Shown here: piece after piece, positions 26,876 through 36,098 of the stretch
Numbering within the stretch: position 1 is the stretch's first letter
How the letters are laid out: every line of letters begins with the position of its first letter
NCBI RefSeq assembly: GCF_007644045.2
Contig: NZ_VMDW02000047.1
Coordinates: 1 to 64,000 of the forward strand
Direction: 5' to 3'
From: Vogesella urethralis
GTDB lineage: Bacteria > Pseudomonadota > Gammaproteobacteria > Burkholderiales > Chromobacteriaceae
Length of the DNA: 64,000 bases
Made by a program: the position numbers and the translations under genes
Notes under the pieces: model-generated
What the model was told of the DNA's origin: nothing
Database searches by the model: none
The model's input: only the letters and a program-made list of their open reading frames with translations

Positions 26876-26893
26876 GTTTACGTTAACGTAAAC
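26876..26893. promoter_or_regulatory. LiuR-type operator 1
   Basis: GTTTACGTTAACGTAAAC, a perfect 18-bp palindrome 25 bases before the thiolase start. The same sequence recurs at 29871-29888, with near copies at 30911 and 40022. A MerR-family LiuR is encoded at 29327-29731. Assignment to LiuR is by this co-occurrence and by recall that LiuR of beta- and gammaproteobacteria binds such ACGT-rich palindromes. Confidence 0.8.
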
Positions 26894-26988
26894 ATGGCAA
26901 TCTTTTCAAGCCCGACACGGTACGCTGTGGCGTAGACACCGCAGCACAGATGGCATCATCATGATGCAGACAAAACAAGGTGACTACC

Positions 26989-27414
26989 ATGCAAATCGAC
27001 ACCCTGGCCCAAGCCGAAGCCGCACAGCCACTGTTACACGCCGCCGGCCTGCCCTGCGACGATGTTTTCAGCCGCCCGGATCTCACCCTGTTCGGCATCC
27101 AGCAACACGGTCAATGGCTGGCGGTGGCCGGCATCGAGCGCCACCGTCACGACGGTTTGCTGCGCTCGGTCGCCACCGCGCCTGCCGCGCAAGGCCAGGG
27201 CCTGGCCAGCCACTTGTTGCAGCACGCCGAGCAGTGGGCCAGACACCAAGGCATGACCTCGCTTTATCTGCTGACGACCAGCGCCGCCCCCTACTTTGCC
27301 CGCCACGGCTACCAGCCACAGGTGCGCGAACAAGCACCGCAGGCCATCCGCCACAGCAAGCAGTTTGCCGGCCTGTGCCCGGCCAGCGCCACGCTGATGC
27401 ACAAGACGCTGTGA
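26989..27414 (+). CDS. GNAT N-acetyltransferase, ArsN2-like
   Basis: 141 residues, a GCN5-type acetyltransferase. The acetyl-CoA loop is RSVATAPAAQGQGLASHLL, followed by LYLLTTSAAPYFARHGY and the C-terminal SKQFAGLCPASATLM, which closely resemble proteins annotated ArsN2 that are found near arsenic genes. There are no arsenic genes here, so the substrate is uncertain. ATG at 26989 is chosen over an upstream GTG at 26980. It probably forms a transcription unit with the VOC gene 31 bp downstream. Confidence 0.78.
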   Translation: MQIDTLAQAEAAQPLLHAAGLPCDDVFSRPDLTLFGIQQHGQWLAVAGIERHRHDGLLRSVATAPAAQGQGLASHLLQHAEQWARHQGMTSLYLLTTSAAPYFARHGYQPQVREQAPQAIRHSKQFAGLCPASATLMHKTL

Positions 27415-27445
27415 CACGCGGCCCCCCACCCTGCGGAGAAAAACC

Positions 27446-27874
27446 ATGTTTTCGCACATCTGCATCGGCATCAACGACTTCGACCGCGCCCTCGCCTTCT
27501 ACCGCCCGCTGATGCAGGCGCTGGGCATTCGCGAACGCTTTTGCGACCCGTCGCGACCGTGGGCCGGCTGGCAAAGCGAACCCGGCCCGCGGCCGTTGCT
27601 GCTGATCGGCAAGCCACTGGACGGCCAAACCGCCACGCCCGGCAACGGCCAGACCATCGCCCTGCTGGCGGCCACACGCAGCCAGGTGGACACAGCCTAC
27701 CAGGCCGCACTGGCACACGGCGGCCGCTGCGAGGGCGCTCCCGGCCTGCGACCGCACTACCACGCACATTATTACGGCGCCTACTTTCGCGACCCGGACG
27801 GCAACAAATTGTGCGTGGTATGCCATGAGGCCGACGCCACCGCGACAGTCGGGCCAGACCGGACCACAACCTGA
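27446..27874 (+). CDS. VOC-family (glyoxalase/bleomycin resistance-like) protein
   Basis: 142 residues of the vicinal-oxygen-chelate fold. N-terminal FSHICIGINDFDRALAFYRP and C-terminal YYGAYFRDPDGNKLCVVCH are typical of the small single-module lyases/dioxygenases, with His and Glu/Asp metal ligands expected in SHICIG and HAHYYGAYF. The actual reaction cannot be assigned. CGGAGAAAAACC precedes the ATG. The stop is followed at once by TGCGGCCAACC at 27877-27887. Confidence 0.8.
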   Translation: MFSHICIGINDFDRALAFYRPLMQALGIRERFCDPSRPWAGWQSEPGPRPLLLIGKPLDGQTATPGNGQTIALLAATRSQVDTAYQAALAHGGRCEGAPGLRPHYHAHYYGAYFRDPDGNKLCVVCHEADATATVGPDRTTT

Positions 27875-27934
27875 CTTGCGGCCAACCCCGCCGCGACCAG
27901 CCCCTCCAACAGCCCTGCCCCGTGAAGGAATGCC

Positions 27935-29248
27935 ATGCTTTCATCTCAAAAACACACTCTGACACTGCTGGGCAGCCTGCTACTGGCCAGTACCGCCCAT
28001 GCCAGCAATACCCCGCCCGATGCCGCCGCCAGCGACCCGGCCACCTTGGGCTGGATGGTGGGTTCGCCACCACCCGCCGACAAGATCATCCGTTTCGAAG
28101 ACGGCAGTTACTTCCGCTTTCCGCAAATGCGCTGGAGCGTGTCGCACTTTCGCCAGCTCATGCCCACCGTCAACATCTCGCGCGGGCTGGGGGCCACCAC
28201 CACGCTGCCACGCGCACTGCGCAGCGATATCGACACGCTGACCTTCACCCCGACCGGCAGCAAGCAGCCCATCAGCTGGCAACAGTCGCTGGCGGCCAAC
28301 TACACCGACGGCATGCTCATCCTGCACAAGGGCAAGGTGGTGTACGAACGCTACTTCGGGGTACTGAAGGCCGACGGCCAGCACGGTGCGATGTCGGTGA
28401 CCAAAACCTTCATCGGCACCCTGGCCGCCCTGCTGGCGGCCGAAGGCAAGCTGGACCCTAGCCGCCAGGTAGCTCACTACGTACCGGAGTTGGCCGCATC
28501 GGCCTTTGGTAACGCCACCGTACGGCAGCTGATGGACATGACCACCGGCATCCGTTTCAGCGAAGACTACGCCGACCCCAAGGCCGAGGTCTGGGCGCAC
28601 GCCGCAGCCGGCAACCCGCTACCCAAACCGGCGGACTATAGCGGGCCGCGCAGTTACTACGAATTTCTGACGACCGTACAGCCCGAAGGGCAACACGGCG
28701 AGGCCTTCCACTACCGCACCGCCAATACCGACGCGTTAGGCTGGGTGCTGACCCGTGTCAGCGGCCGCAACGTGGCCGATTTGCTGTCCGAACGCATCTG
28801 GCGGCGGCTGGGTGCCGAGCAAGACGCCTACATGAGCGTGGACAGCACCGGCACGCCGTTTGCTGGCGGCGGCCTGAATGCCGGCCTGCGCGACCTGGCG
28901 CGCTTTGGGCAGATGATGTTGCAGCAAGGGCAATACAGCGGGCAGCAGATCCTGCCGCGCAGCGTTATCGCCGACATCCGCCGTGGCGCCAGCCAGGCCG
29001 ACTTTGCCAAAGCCGGCTACAGCCAGCTCACCGGCTGGAGCTACCGCAATATGTGGTGGGTCAGCCATAACGCCCACGGCGCGTACATGGCACGCGGCGT
29101 GCACGGCCAGGCGCTGTATATCGACCCGACAGCCCAGATGGTGATTGCGCGTTTTGCCAGCCACCCGGTAGCCGGCAATGCGGCCAACGATGCCACCTCG
29201 CTGCCGGCCTACCATGCCGTGGCCCGTCATTTGATGGGGCTGCACTAG
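27935..29248 (+). CDS. Periplasmic serine hydrolase, NylB (6-aminohexanoate-dimer hydrolase)-like, beta-lactamase fold
   Basis: 437 residues with a signal peptide (MLSSQKHTLTLLGSLLLAST to AHA), so probably periplasmic. Class C beta-lactamase/penicillin-recognising fold: the SxxK motif is in GAMSVTKTFIG and a Tyr in FHYRTANTDALGWVL. The order YTDGMLILHKGKVVYERYF, SVTK, QLMDMTTGIRFSEDY, ANTD, GGLNAGLRDLARFGQMML and GVHGQALYIDP matches the NylB family, which hydrolyses 6-aminohexanoate dimers and carboxyl esters, better than true AmpC. Substrate is not known; an esterase is possible. A terminator follows, shared with liuR. Confidence 0.78.
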   Translation: MLSSQKHTLTLLGSLLLASTAHASNTPPDAAASDPATLGWMVGSPPPADKIIRFEDGSYFRFPQMRWSVSHFRQLMPTVNISRGLGATTTLPRALRSDIDTLTFTPTGSKQPISWQQSLAANYTDGMLILHKGKVVYERYFGVLKADGQHGAMSVTKTFIGTLAALLAAEGKLDPSRQVAHYVPELAASAFGNATVRQLMDMTTGIRFSEDYADPKAEVWAHAAAGNPLPKPADYSGPRSYYEFLTTVQPEGQHGEAFHYRTANTDALGWVLTRVSGRNVADLLSERIWRRLGAEQDAYMSVDSTGTPFAGGGLNAGLRDLARFGQMMLQQGQYSGQQILPRSVIADIRRGASQADFAKAGYSQLTGWSYRNMWWVSHNAHGAYMARGVHGQALYIDPTAQMVIARFASHPVAGNAANDATSLPAYHAVARHLMGLH

Positions 29249-29272
29249 GGTCGGTACGCGCTGGCCAACAAC

Positions 29273-29301
29273 AAAAAGCCGCAGCACCCGCTGCGGCTTT
29301 T
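29273..29301. terminator. Bidirectional rho-independent terminator
   Basis: AAAAAGCCGCAG, a short loop and CTGCGGCTTTT between the convergent NylB-like and liuR genes, with A and T runs on both sides. Confidence 0.85.
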
Positions 29302-29326
29302 GCATGCCTACCACGATCAGGCCGGC

Positions 29327-29731
29327 TTACTCCGGCAAGCCGCCGCTGCGCTTTTCCATCCAGTGCTCGCACTGTGCCTTCAACTGGCCGATTTCGCGCA
29401 GCACCAGCTGGATGTCCTGCATCTGCTGCGTCAGCTGCTGTTCGCGGCGGGTCAGGATATCGACAAACTTCATCAGCTGCGGCTCGTCGTTGTTGGCCGC
29501 ATCGTACAGCTCGAACAGCTCGCGGATTTCCTGCAGCGACAGGCCGATGCGCTTGCCGCGCAGCGTCAGCATCAGGCGCACGCGGTCGCGGCGCGAGTAG
29601 ATGCGGCGCTGGCCCTGGCGCTCCGGGGTGAGCAGCCCTTCCGACTCGTAAAAGCGGATGGCACGGGTGGTCACGTCGAACTCCTGTGCCAGTTCGGAAA
29701 TGCTGAATGTGCGGTCTGCTGCTGCAGTCAC
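29327..29731 (-). CDS. liuR: MerR-family transcriptional regulator LiuR
   Basis: 134 residues. Winged-helix start FSISELAQEFDVTTRAIRFY, ESEGLLTPERQGQRRIYSRR, then a dimerisation coiled coil (DILTRREQQLTQQMQDIQLV). The protein lacks the cysteine set of metal sensors and matches LiuR, the MerR-type regulator of branched-chain amino acid and short-chain acyl-CoA catabolism. Four matching palindromes in this window lie ahead of catabolic operons, one of them in the divergent region shared with the 3-hydroxyacyl-CoA dehydrogenase gene, which suggests it also controls itself. Confidence 0.87.
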   Translation of the reverse strand: MTAAADRTFSISELAQEFDVTTRAIRFYESEGLLTPERQGQRRIYSRRDRVRLMLTLRGKRIGLSLQEIRELFELYDAANNDEPQLMKFVDILTRREQQLTQQMQDIQLVLREIGQLKAQCEHWMEKRSGGLPE

Positions 29732-29932
29732 GTCGTCTCCTGATTCTGTGCGGACGGTGAAAAAAGCCGATGAAGCGTCGCCATATTGTAATACGGCGAC
29801 GCCAAGCCGGCACGCTGCCAGCCTGCCGCCGCAACAAACCGAAACACGACCTGCTTGCGATGGCCAATAAGTTTACGTTAACGTAAACTAGAACTTATTG
29901 CCAGATCGGCAACATCCGAAGGAGAGCAAGCA
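29732..29932. other. Divergent control region liuR / 3-hydroxyacyl-CoA dehydrogenase
   Basis: 201 bases holding both promoters. The operator-like palindrome lies 45 bases ahead of the rightward gene and about 140 bases ahead of liuR. Confidence 0.6.
29871..29888. promoter_or_regulatory. LiuR-type operator 2
   Basis: GTTTACGTTAACGTAAAC, identical to the copy at 26876 and a perfect palindrome, located between liuR and the 3-hydroxyacyl-CoA dehydrogenase gene. Confidence 0.8.
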
Positions 29933-30781
<849 letters not shown>

Positions 30782-30789
30782 TCAAGCCG

Positions 30790-30822
30790 TTCCGTCACCG
30801 CGCCGCCGGCGTTGTGACGGAA
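30790..30822. terminator. Hairpin after the dehydrogenase gene
   Basis: TTCCGTCAC and GTGACGGAA form a 9-bp stem around a GC-rich loop. No T tract, so it may be a weak or Rho-assisted terminator. Confidence 0.5.
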
Positions 30823-30910
30823 GCGCCACATGGCGCAGTGCAATATCCGTCTATCCTATTGCAACCCTGTTGCATAAAACTGAGCGCTTGCTTTAGCTTA
30901 CACCCATCAA

Positions 30911-30928
30911 GTTGACGTTTACGTCAAC
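30911..30928. promoter_or_regulatory. LiuR-type operator 3
   Basis: GTTGACGTTTACGTCAAC, the same ACGT-rich palindrome with changes in both arms that keep symmetry. It lies 160 bases before the CoA-ligase gene. The leader between carries a TGCGGCCAAC motif (31054-31063) and nothing else recognised. Confidence 0.7.
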
Positions 30929-31088
30929 GACAAGGCCACAAGCCTTGCATCACCTGCGCAGCCCACCCCCCGCTGCCGCCCTGTTTGTCCCGGTTTGATT
31001 GCTGCACTACCCGCAAAGCCCCGCCAGAGGGCTGCTTGTACCCCGGCTGCGCTTGCGGCCAACACAAGAACCCAGGAGACACAAAGAG

Positions 31089-33071
31089 ATGGCAAAGCCT
31101 GAAACCCTTCGCCCTGCCGCTGCCCAGGAAAGCGTGCCCGACACCTTTCCCAAGCTGCTGCAAGCCCACGCCGCCCAGCGCGGCAAGCGCCCCGCCATGC
31201 GCGAGAAAGACCTCGGCATCTGGCAAACCTGGACCTGGGAACAGGTAGCCGCCGAAGTGCGTGCCCTGGCCCTGGGCCTGGCGGCCAAGGGCTTCAAGCG
31301 CGGCGACCGCCTGGCGGTTGTAGGCGACAACCGCCCGCGCCTGTACATGGCGATCATGGCGGCACAAAGCATGGGCGGCATTCCGGTACCGCTGTACCAG
31401 GACGCGGTGGCGGAGGAAATGGTGTTTGCGCTGGCCGATGCCGGGGTGGCAATGGCGGTGGTGGAAGACCAGGAGCAGGTAGACAAGCTGCTGGAAATCC
31501 GCGACCGGCTGCCGGCGCTGCAGGCCATCGTCTACGACGACCCGCGCGGCATGCGCCACTACCAGCACGATGGCGTGTACGACATGGCCGAGATCCTTGG
31601 CGCCGGCCGCATCCATCACGACGAGCACCCGCTGTTCTACCAGAGCATGCTGGAAATGGGCCGCGGCAGCGACCCGGCCATCATGCTGTACACCAGCGGC
31701 ACCACCGGCAACCCCAAAGGCGTGCTGCACACCTACGACAGCATGATCATCACCGCGCGCAATGCGGCCAACCTGGAAGGGCTGACCGAGCACGAAGAAG
31801 TGCTGGCCTACCTGCCGATGGCCTGGGTGGGCGACAACCTGTTTTCCTACGCCCAGTCGCTGGTGACCGGCTTTTGCGTGTCGTGCCCGGAAAGCAGCGA
31901 CACGGTAATGACCGACATGCGCGAGATCGGCCCCAGCTACTACTTTGCCCCACCGCGCGTGTACGAAAACCTGCTGACCCAGGTGATGATCCGCATGGAA
32001 GACGCCGGCCGCTTCAAGTACTGGCTGTTCCATTACTTCATGAACCACGCCCGCCGCGTGGGCACCGACATCCTGGAAGGCAAGCCGGTAGGCTTCTGGG
32101 ACCGCCTGGGCTACAAGCTGGGCGAATACCTAGTGTACGGCCCGGTGAAGAACGTGCTGGGTTTCACCCGCCTGAAGCTGGCCTATACCGCAGGCGAAGC
32201 CATCGGCCCCGAACTGTTCGACTTCTACCGCGCCATCGGCGTCAACATCAAGCAGCTGTACGGCCAGACCGAGGCCTACGTGATGGTGTGCGTACACCCC
32301 AACGACAAAGTAAAGCCGGACACCGTGGGCGTGCCGGTGCCCGGCGTGGAAGTGAAAATTGCCGACAACGGCGAGGTACTGTTCCGTGGCCCCGGCACCT
32401 TCCACAGCTACTGGCAGCGCCCGGACGCCACCAGCGAAACCCGTAACGACGAAGGCTGGGTGTTCAGCGGCGACGCCGGCTACTTCGACGAAGATGGCCA
32501 GCTGAAGATCATCGACCGCGCCAAAGACGTTGGCCGCCTGCGCGACGGCAGCCTGTTTGCGCCCAAGTACCTGGAAAACAAGCTGAAGTTCTTCCAGCAC
32601 ATCAAGGAAGTTGTCGCCTTCGGCGACGGCCGCGACTACGCCACCGCCTTCATCAACATCGACCTCACCGCAGTAGGCAACTGGGCCGAAAAACGCGGCC
32701 TGGCCTACACCGGCTACACCGACCTGGCCGGCCAGGAGCCGGTGTACGAGCTGATCCGCGAGTGCATCGAGAAAATGAACGCCGACCTGGCGCGCGACCC
32801 CAAGCTGCACGGCAGCCAGATCAAGCGCTACCTGATCCTGCACAAGGAGCTGGACGCCGACGACGGCGAGCTCACCCGCACCCGCAAGGTACGGCGCAAG
32901 TTCATCGCCGAACGCTACGCACCGCTGATCGAGGCCCTGTACGACAACAGCCGCGAGTGCAGCATCGACACCGTGGTGAAATTCGAAGACGGCCGCAGCG
33001 GCCAACTGCGCGCCACGCTGCAGATCCGCGACGCCCGCACCTTTAGCGCCATCAGCCAGGAGGCCGCATGA
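31089..33071 (+). CDS. AMP-dependent acyl-CoA synthetase (fatty-acid--CoA ligase family)
   Basis: 660 residues of the ANL adenylating superfamily. ATP loop YTSGTTGNPKG (201-211), core motif YGQTEAYVMV, and GWVFSGDAGYFDEDGQLKI with DRAKDVGRLRDGS; the last lysine region is in KVRRKFI. Size and the RLRDGS form match long or medium-chain acyl-CoA ligases. It activates an acid to its CoA thioester. The actual substrate is unknown; branched-chain or aromatic acids are possible given the partner transporter. AGGAG precedes ATG 31089. It overlaps the ABC ATPase gene by four bases (ATGA), so import and activation are translationally coupled. Confidence 0.87.
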   Translation: MAKPETLRPAAAQESVPDTFPKLLQAHAAQRGKRPAMREKDLGIWQTWTWEQVAAEVRALALGLAAKGFKRGDRLAVVGDNRPRLYMAIMAAQSMGGIPVPLYQDAVAEEMVFALADAGVAMAVVEDQEQVDKLLEIRDRLPALQAIVYDDPRGMRHYQHDGVYDMAEILGAGRIHHDEHPLFYQSMLEMGRGSDPAIMLYTSGTTGNPKGVLHTYDSMIITARNAANLEGLTEHEEVLAYLPMAWVGDNLFSYAQSLVTGFCVSCPESSDTVMTDMREIGPSYYFAPPRVYENLLTQVMIRMEDAGRFKYWLFHYFMNHARRVGTDILEGKPVGFWDRLGYKLGEYLVYGPVKNVLGFTRLKLAYTAGEAIGPELFDFYRAIGVNIKQLYGQTEAYVMVCVHPNDKVKPDTVGVPVPGVEVKIADNGEVLFRGPGTFHSYWQRPDATSETRNDEGWVFSGDAGYFDEDGQLKIIDRAKDVGRLRDGSLFAPKYLENKLKFFQHIKEVVAFGDGRDYATAFINIDLTAVGNWAEKRGLAYTGYTDLAGQEPVYELIRECIEKMNADLARDPKLHGSQIKRYLILHKELDADDGELTRTRKVRRKFIAERYAPLIEALYDNSRECSIDTVVKFEDGRSGQLRATLQIRDARTFSAISQEAA

Positions 33072-33856
33072 ACCCGCACCGCAAAATCGGCGACGTCATC
33101 CTGCAAGCCGACGCCATCTCGCTGTCGTTCGGCGGCGTGAAAGCGCTGACCAACATCAGCCTGGAAGTACGCGAGCACGAGATCCTGTCCATCATCGGCC
33201 CCAACGGTGCCGGCAAGAGCTCCATGCTCAACGTGATCAACGGCGTCTACCACCCGCAGCAGGGGCGCGTGGTGTACCGCGGCCAGGCGCGCGAGCGCAT
33301 GCGCCCGCACCAGGCAGCACGGCAAGGCATTGCGCGCACTTTCCAGAACATCGCCTTGTTCAAGGGCATGAGCGTGCTGGACAACATCATGACTGGCCGC
33401 AACCTGAAGATGCGCGCCAACTTCATCCAGCAGGCGCTGTACTGGGGCCGCGCCCAGCGCGAGGAAATGGCCCACCGCGCCTACGTGGAAAAGATCATCG
33501 ACTTCCTGGAAATCCAGCACATCCGCAAAACCCCGGTCGGCCGCCTGCCCTACGGCCTGCAAAAACGGGTGGAGCTGGCGCGCGCGCTGGCCGCCGAACC
33601 CAGCCTGTTGTTGCTGGACGAGCCGATGGCCGGCATGAACGTGGAAGAAAAGCAGGACATGTGCCGCTTCATCCTCGACGTCAACGACGAGTTCGGCACC
33701 ACCATCGTGCTGATCGAACACGACATGGGCGTGGTGATGGATATCTCCGACCGCATCGTGGTGCTGGACTACGGCAAAAAGATCGGTGACGGCAGCCCGG
33801 ACGAAATCCGCGTCAACCCCGACGTGATCGCCGCCTACCTCGGCGGCAGCCACTAA
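33068..33856 (+). CDS. ABC transporter ATPase, LivG-like
   Basis: 262 residues, cytoplasmic ATPase of a branched-chain-amino-acid-type (HAAT) importer. Walker A IGPNGAGKSS, signature LPYGLQKRVELARAL (a variant of LSGGQ), Walker B LLLLDEPMAGMN and the switch His in IEHDMG. The LivG-like length and the insertion after Q-loop (RTFQNIALFKGMSVLDNIMT) fit. It overlaps the ligase gene and is followed by LivH- and LivM-like permeases, a binding protein and a LivF-like ATPase, a full set. Confidence 0.9.
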   Translation: MNPHRKIGDVILQADAISLSFGGVKALTNISLEVREHEILSIIGPNGAGKSSMLNVINGVYHPQQGRVVYRGQARERMRPHQAARQGIARTFQNIALFKGMSVLDNIMTGRNLKMRANFIQQALYWGRAQREEMAHRAYVEKIIDFLEIQHIRKTPVGRLPYGLQKRVELARALAAEPSLLLLDEPMAGMNVEEKQDMCRFILDVNDEFGTTIVLIEHDMGVVMDISDRIVVLDYGKKIGDGSPDEIRVNPDVIAAYLGGSH

Positions 33857-33966
33857 CCCCCCAGCCTGCAGCCCAACCCGTGCCCGCGCGGCACGGACGC
33901 CCTCGCCTTGCCGGCAAGCAAGACAGGGGCATGCAAGATTGGCCGCAGACATGAAAGGAGCAAGTC
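33857..33966. other. Short intergenic within the ligase-transporter operon
   Basis: 110 bases with one GATTGGCCGCA motif at 33938-33948 just before the permease start. No terminator seen. Confidence 0.5.
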
Positions 33967-34854
33967 ATGGAATGGCAGTTTTTTCTGGAGGTGCTGGTGG
34001 GCGGCCTGCTTGCCGGTGTGATGTATTCGCTGGTGGCGCTGGGCTTCGTGCTGATTTACAAGGCGTCCGGCGTGTTCAACTTTGCCCAGGGCGCGATGGT
34101 GCTGTTTGCCGCGCTGTCGTTCGTGTCCATCCAGGCGATGGGGGTGCCGTTCTGGCTGGCGCTGCTGCTGACGCTGGTGCTGATGGTGGCGCTGGGCGTG
34201 GGCATCGAACGCGTGGTGCTGCGCCCGCTGGTGAACCAGCCGCCGATCACCCTGTTCATGGCCACCATCGGGCTGTCCTTCTTTCTGGAAGGCATGGCGC
34301 AGATGGTGTGGGGCACCGACGTGCACGGCTTGGAGCTGGGCATTACCGACGAACCATTCGACGTAGCCGGCGTGTTCATTTCCAAGTTCGACCTGTTCGC
34401 CGCTGCCGTCGGCGGCACGCTGGTAGCGGCACTGGCGCTGTTCTTCAGCAAGACCAAGCTGGGCCGGGCGCTGCGCGCCGTGGCCGACGACCACCAGGCC
34501 GCGATGTCGGTCGGCATTCCACTGAAACACATCTGGGCCATCGTGTGGGGCGTGGCCGGCTTTGTGGCGCTGGTGGCCGGCTTACTGTGGGGTTCGCGGC
34601 TGGGCGTGCAGTTTGCGCTGACGCTGGTGGTGCTGAAGGCCTTGCCGGTGCTGATTCTGGGCGGCTTTACCTCGATTCCGGGCGCCATTGTCGGCGGCCT
34701 GATCATCGGCGCCGGCGAGAAGCTGGCAGAGGTGTACCTGGGGCCGTTCCTGTCCGGCGGCATCGAAAACTGGTTCCCGTACATGCTGGCGCTGCTGTTC
34801 CTGCTGGTACGTCCTGAAGGCCTGTTCGGCGAAAAACACATCGAGAGGGTGTAA
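33967..34854 (+). CDS. ABC transporter permease, LivH-like
   Basis: 295 residues, about eight membrane segments, of the branched-chain amino acid permease family. Typical stretches are VMYSLVALGFVLIYKASGVF, NFAQGAMVLFAALSFV and LKALPVLILGGFTSIPGAIV, the last being the EAA-like cytoplasmic loop that contacts the ATPase. One of the two permeases of this second Liv-type system. Three bases separate it from the LivM-like gene. Confidence 0.9.
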   Translation: MEWQFFLEVLVGGLLAGVMYSLVALGFVLIYKASGVFNFAQGAMVLFAALSFVSIQAMGVPFWLALLLTLVLMVALGVGIERVVLRPLVNQPPITLFMATIGLSFFLEGMAQMVWGTDVHGLELGITDEPFDVAGVFISKFDLFAAAVGGTLVAALALFFSKTKLGRALRAVADDHQAAMSVGIPLKHIWAIVWGVAGFVALVAGLLWGSRLGVQFALTLVVLKALPVLILGGFTSIPGAIVGGLIIGAGEKLAEVYLGPFLSGGIENWFPYMLALLFLLVRPEGLFGEKHIERV

Positions 34855-34857
34855 ACC

Positions 34858-35922
34858 ATGTTCTACCGTGAATCGGGGCAGTTCAAGAGCAGCTACGCGG
34901 CCGACGCCGCCATCTTTACCATCGCACAGGACCGCAGCTTCATGCTGGCGCTGCTGGCGCTGGCCTTCGTGGCCGTACCGGGGCTGGCCAGCGACTACCT
35001 GCTGTCCGGCATCCTGATCCCGTTCCTGATCCTGTCGCTGGCGGCGCTGGGGCTGAACATCCTGACCGGCTACGCCGGCCAGCTGTCGCTGGGTTCGGCG
35101 GCCTTCATGGCGGTGGGGGCGTTCGCTACCTACAACTTCATGATCCGCATCCCCGGCATGCCGCTGCTGCTGGCGCTGTTCCTGGGCGGGCTGTGCGCGG
35201 CGCTGGTGGGGGTGGCGTTCGGGCTGCCGTCGCTGCGCATCAAGGGTTTTTACCTGGCGGTGGCCACGCTAGCCGCGCAGTTCTTCATCGAGTGGGTGTT
35301 CACCAAGTTCAGCTGGTTCAGCAATGACAGCAGCTCCGGCGTGATCAGCGCCCCGGCGATGCAGATCTTCGGCTACGCCATCGACACCCCGGCCAGCAAA
35401 TACCTGCTGACGCTGTCCATCGTCGCTTTCATGGCGCTGGCGGCCAAGAACATGGCCCGCGCCAGCATCGGCCGCGCCTGGATGGCGGTGCGCGACATGG
35501 ACGTGGCCGCCGAGGTGATCGGCATCCGCATGCTGCGCACCAAGCTGCTGGCGTTTGCCATCAGTTCGTTCTACTGCGGCGTGGCCGGCGCGCTGTACGC
35601 CTTCGTGCTGCTGGGCACGGTGGACGCGCAAGCGTTCGACCTGCACCGCTCGTTCCAGATCCTGTTCATGATCATCATCGGCGGCGTCGGCAGCATCCTG
35701 GGGTCGTTCCTGGGCGCCGCCTTCATCGTGCTGCTGCCGATCTGCCTGAACCTGGTCGGCCAGCTGTTTCACGGCGCCATCAGCACGCAGTTTCTGGCCA
35801 ACCTGGAAATGATGCTGTTCGGCGGCCTGATCATCTTCTTCCTGATCGTAGAACCGCACGGCCTGGCGCGGCTGTGGCAGATCGCCAAGGAAAAACTGCG
35901 CGTGTGGCCGTTCCCGCATTGA
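34858..35922 (+). CDS. ABC transporter permease, LivM-like
   Basis: 354 residues with about ten membrane segments of the LivM family. LAALGLNILTGYAGQLSLGS, AAFMAVGAFATYNF and FQILFMIIIGGVGSILGSFL are conserved-type blocks. A roughly 30-residue N-terminal soluble part (MFYRESGQFKSSYAADAA) precedes the first segment. Partner of the LivH-like protein. Start ATG at 34858, three bases after the LivH-like stop. Confidence 0.9.
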   Translation: MFYRESGQFKSSYAADAAIFTIAQDRSFMLALLALAFVAVPGLASDYLLSGILIPFLILSLAALGLNILTGYAGQLSLGSAAFMAVGAFATYNFMIRIPGMPLLLALFLGGLCAALVGVAFGLPSLRIKGFYLAVATLAAQFFIEWVFTKFSWFSNDSSSGVISAPAMQIFGYAIDTPASKYLLTLSIVAFMALAAKNMARASIGRAWMAVRDMDVAAEVIGIRMLRTKLLAFAISSFYCGVAGALYAFVLLGTVDAQAFDLHRSFQILFMIIIGGVGSILGSFLGAAFIVLLPICLNLVGQLFHGAISTQFLANLEMMLFGGLIIFFLIVEPHGLARLWQIAKEKLRVWPFPH

Positions 35923-35931
35923 TTGCTCTTT

Positions 35932-36025
35932 GCCACAGAAAACACAGAAAAACACAGACATAGCCACTTCAGTGCCGCCAACACCTGACGGCCAACCCTT
36001 CCATGTTTTCCGTGGATTCTGTGGC
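35932..36025. repeat. CACGAAAA-type palindromic repeat, unit 2 (CACAGAAA variant)
   Basis: GCCACAGAAAACACAGAAAA at the left and ATGTTTTCCGTGGATTCTGT then GGC at the right are imperfect inverted ends. Sits between the LivM-like and binding-protein genes. It also holds CGGCCAACC (35989-35997), and a GGTTGGCCGCA follows at 36043-36053. Confidence 0.7.
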
Positions 36026-36098
36026 AGAAAAAGTATTTGAAAGGTTGGCCGCAAACCAGCCACCCAGCAGCAACACAACAACATCCGGAGAGATCACC

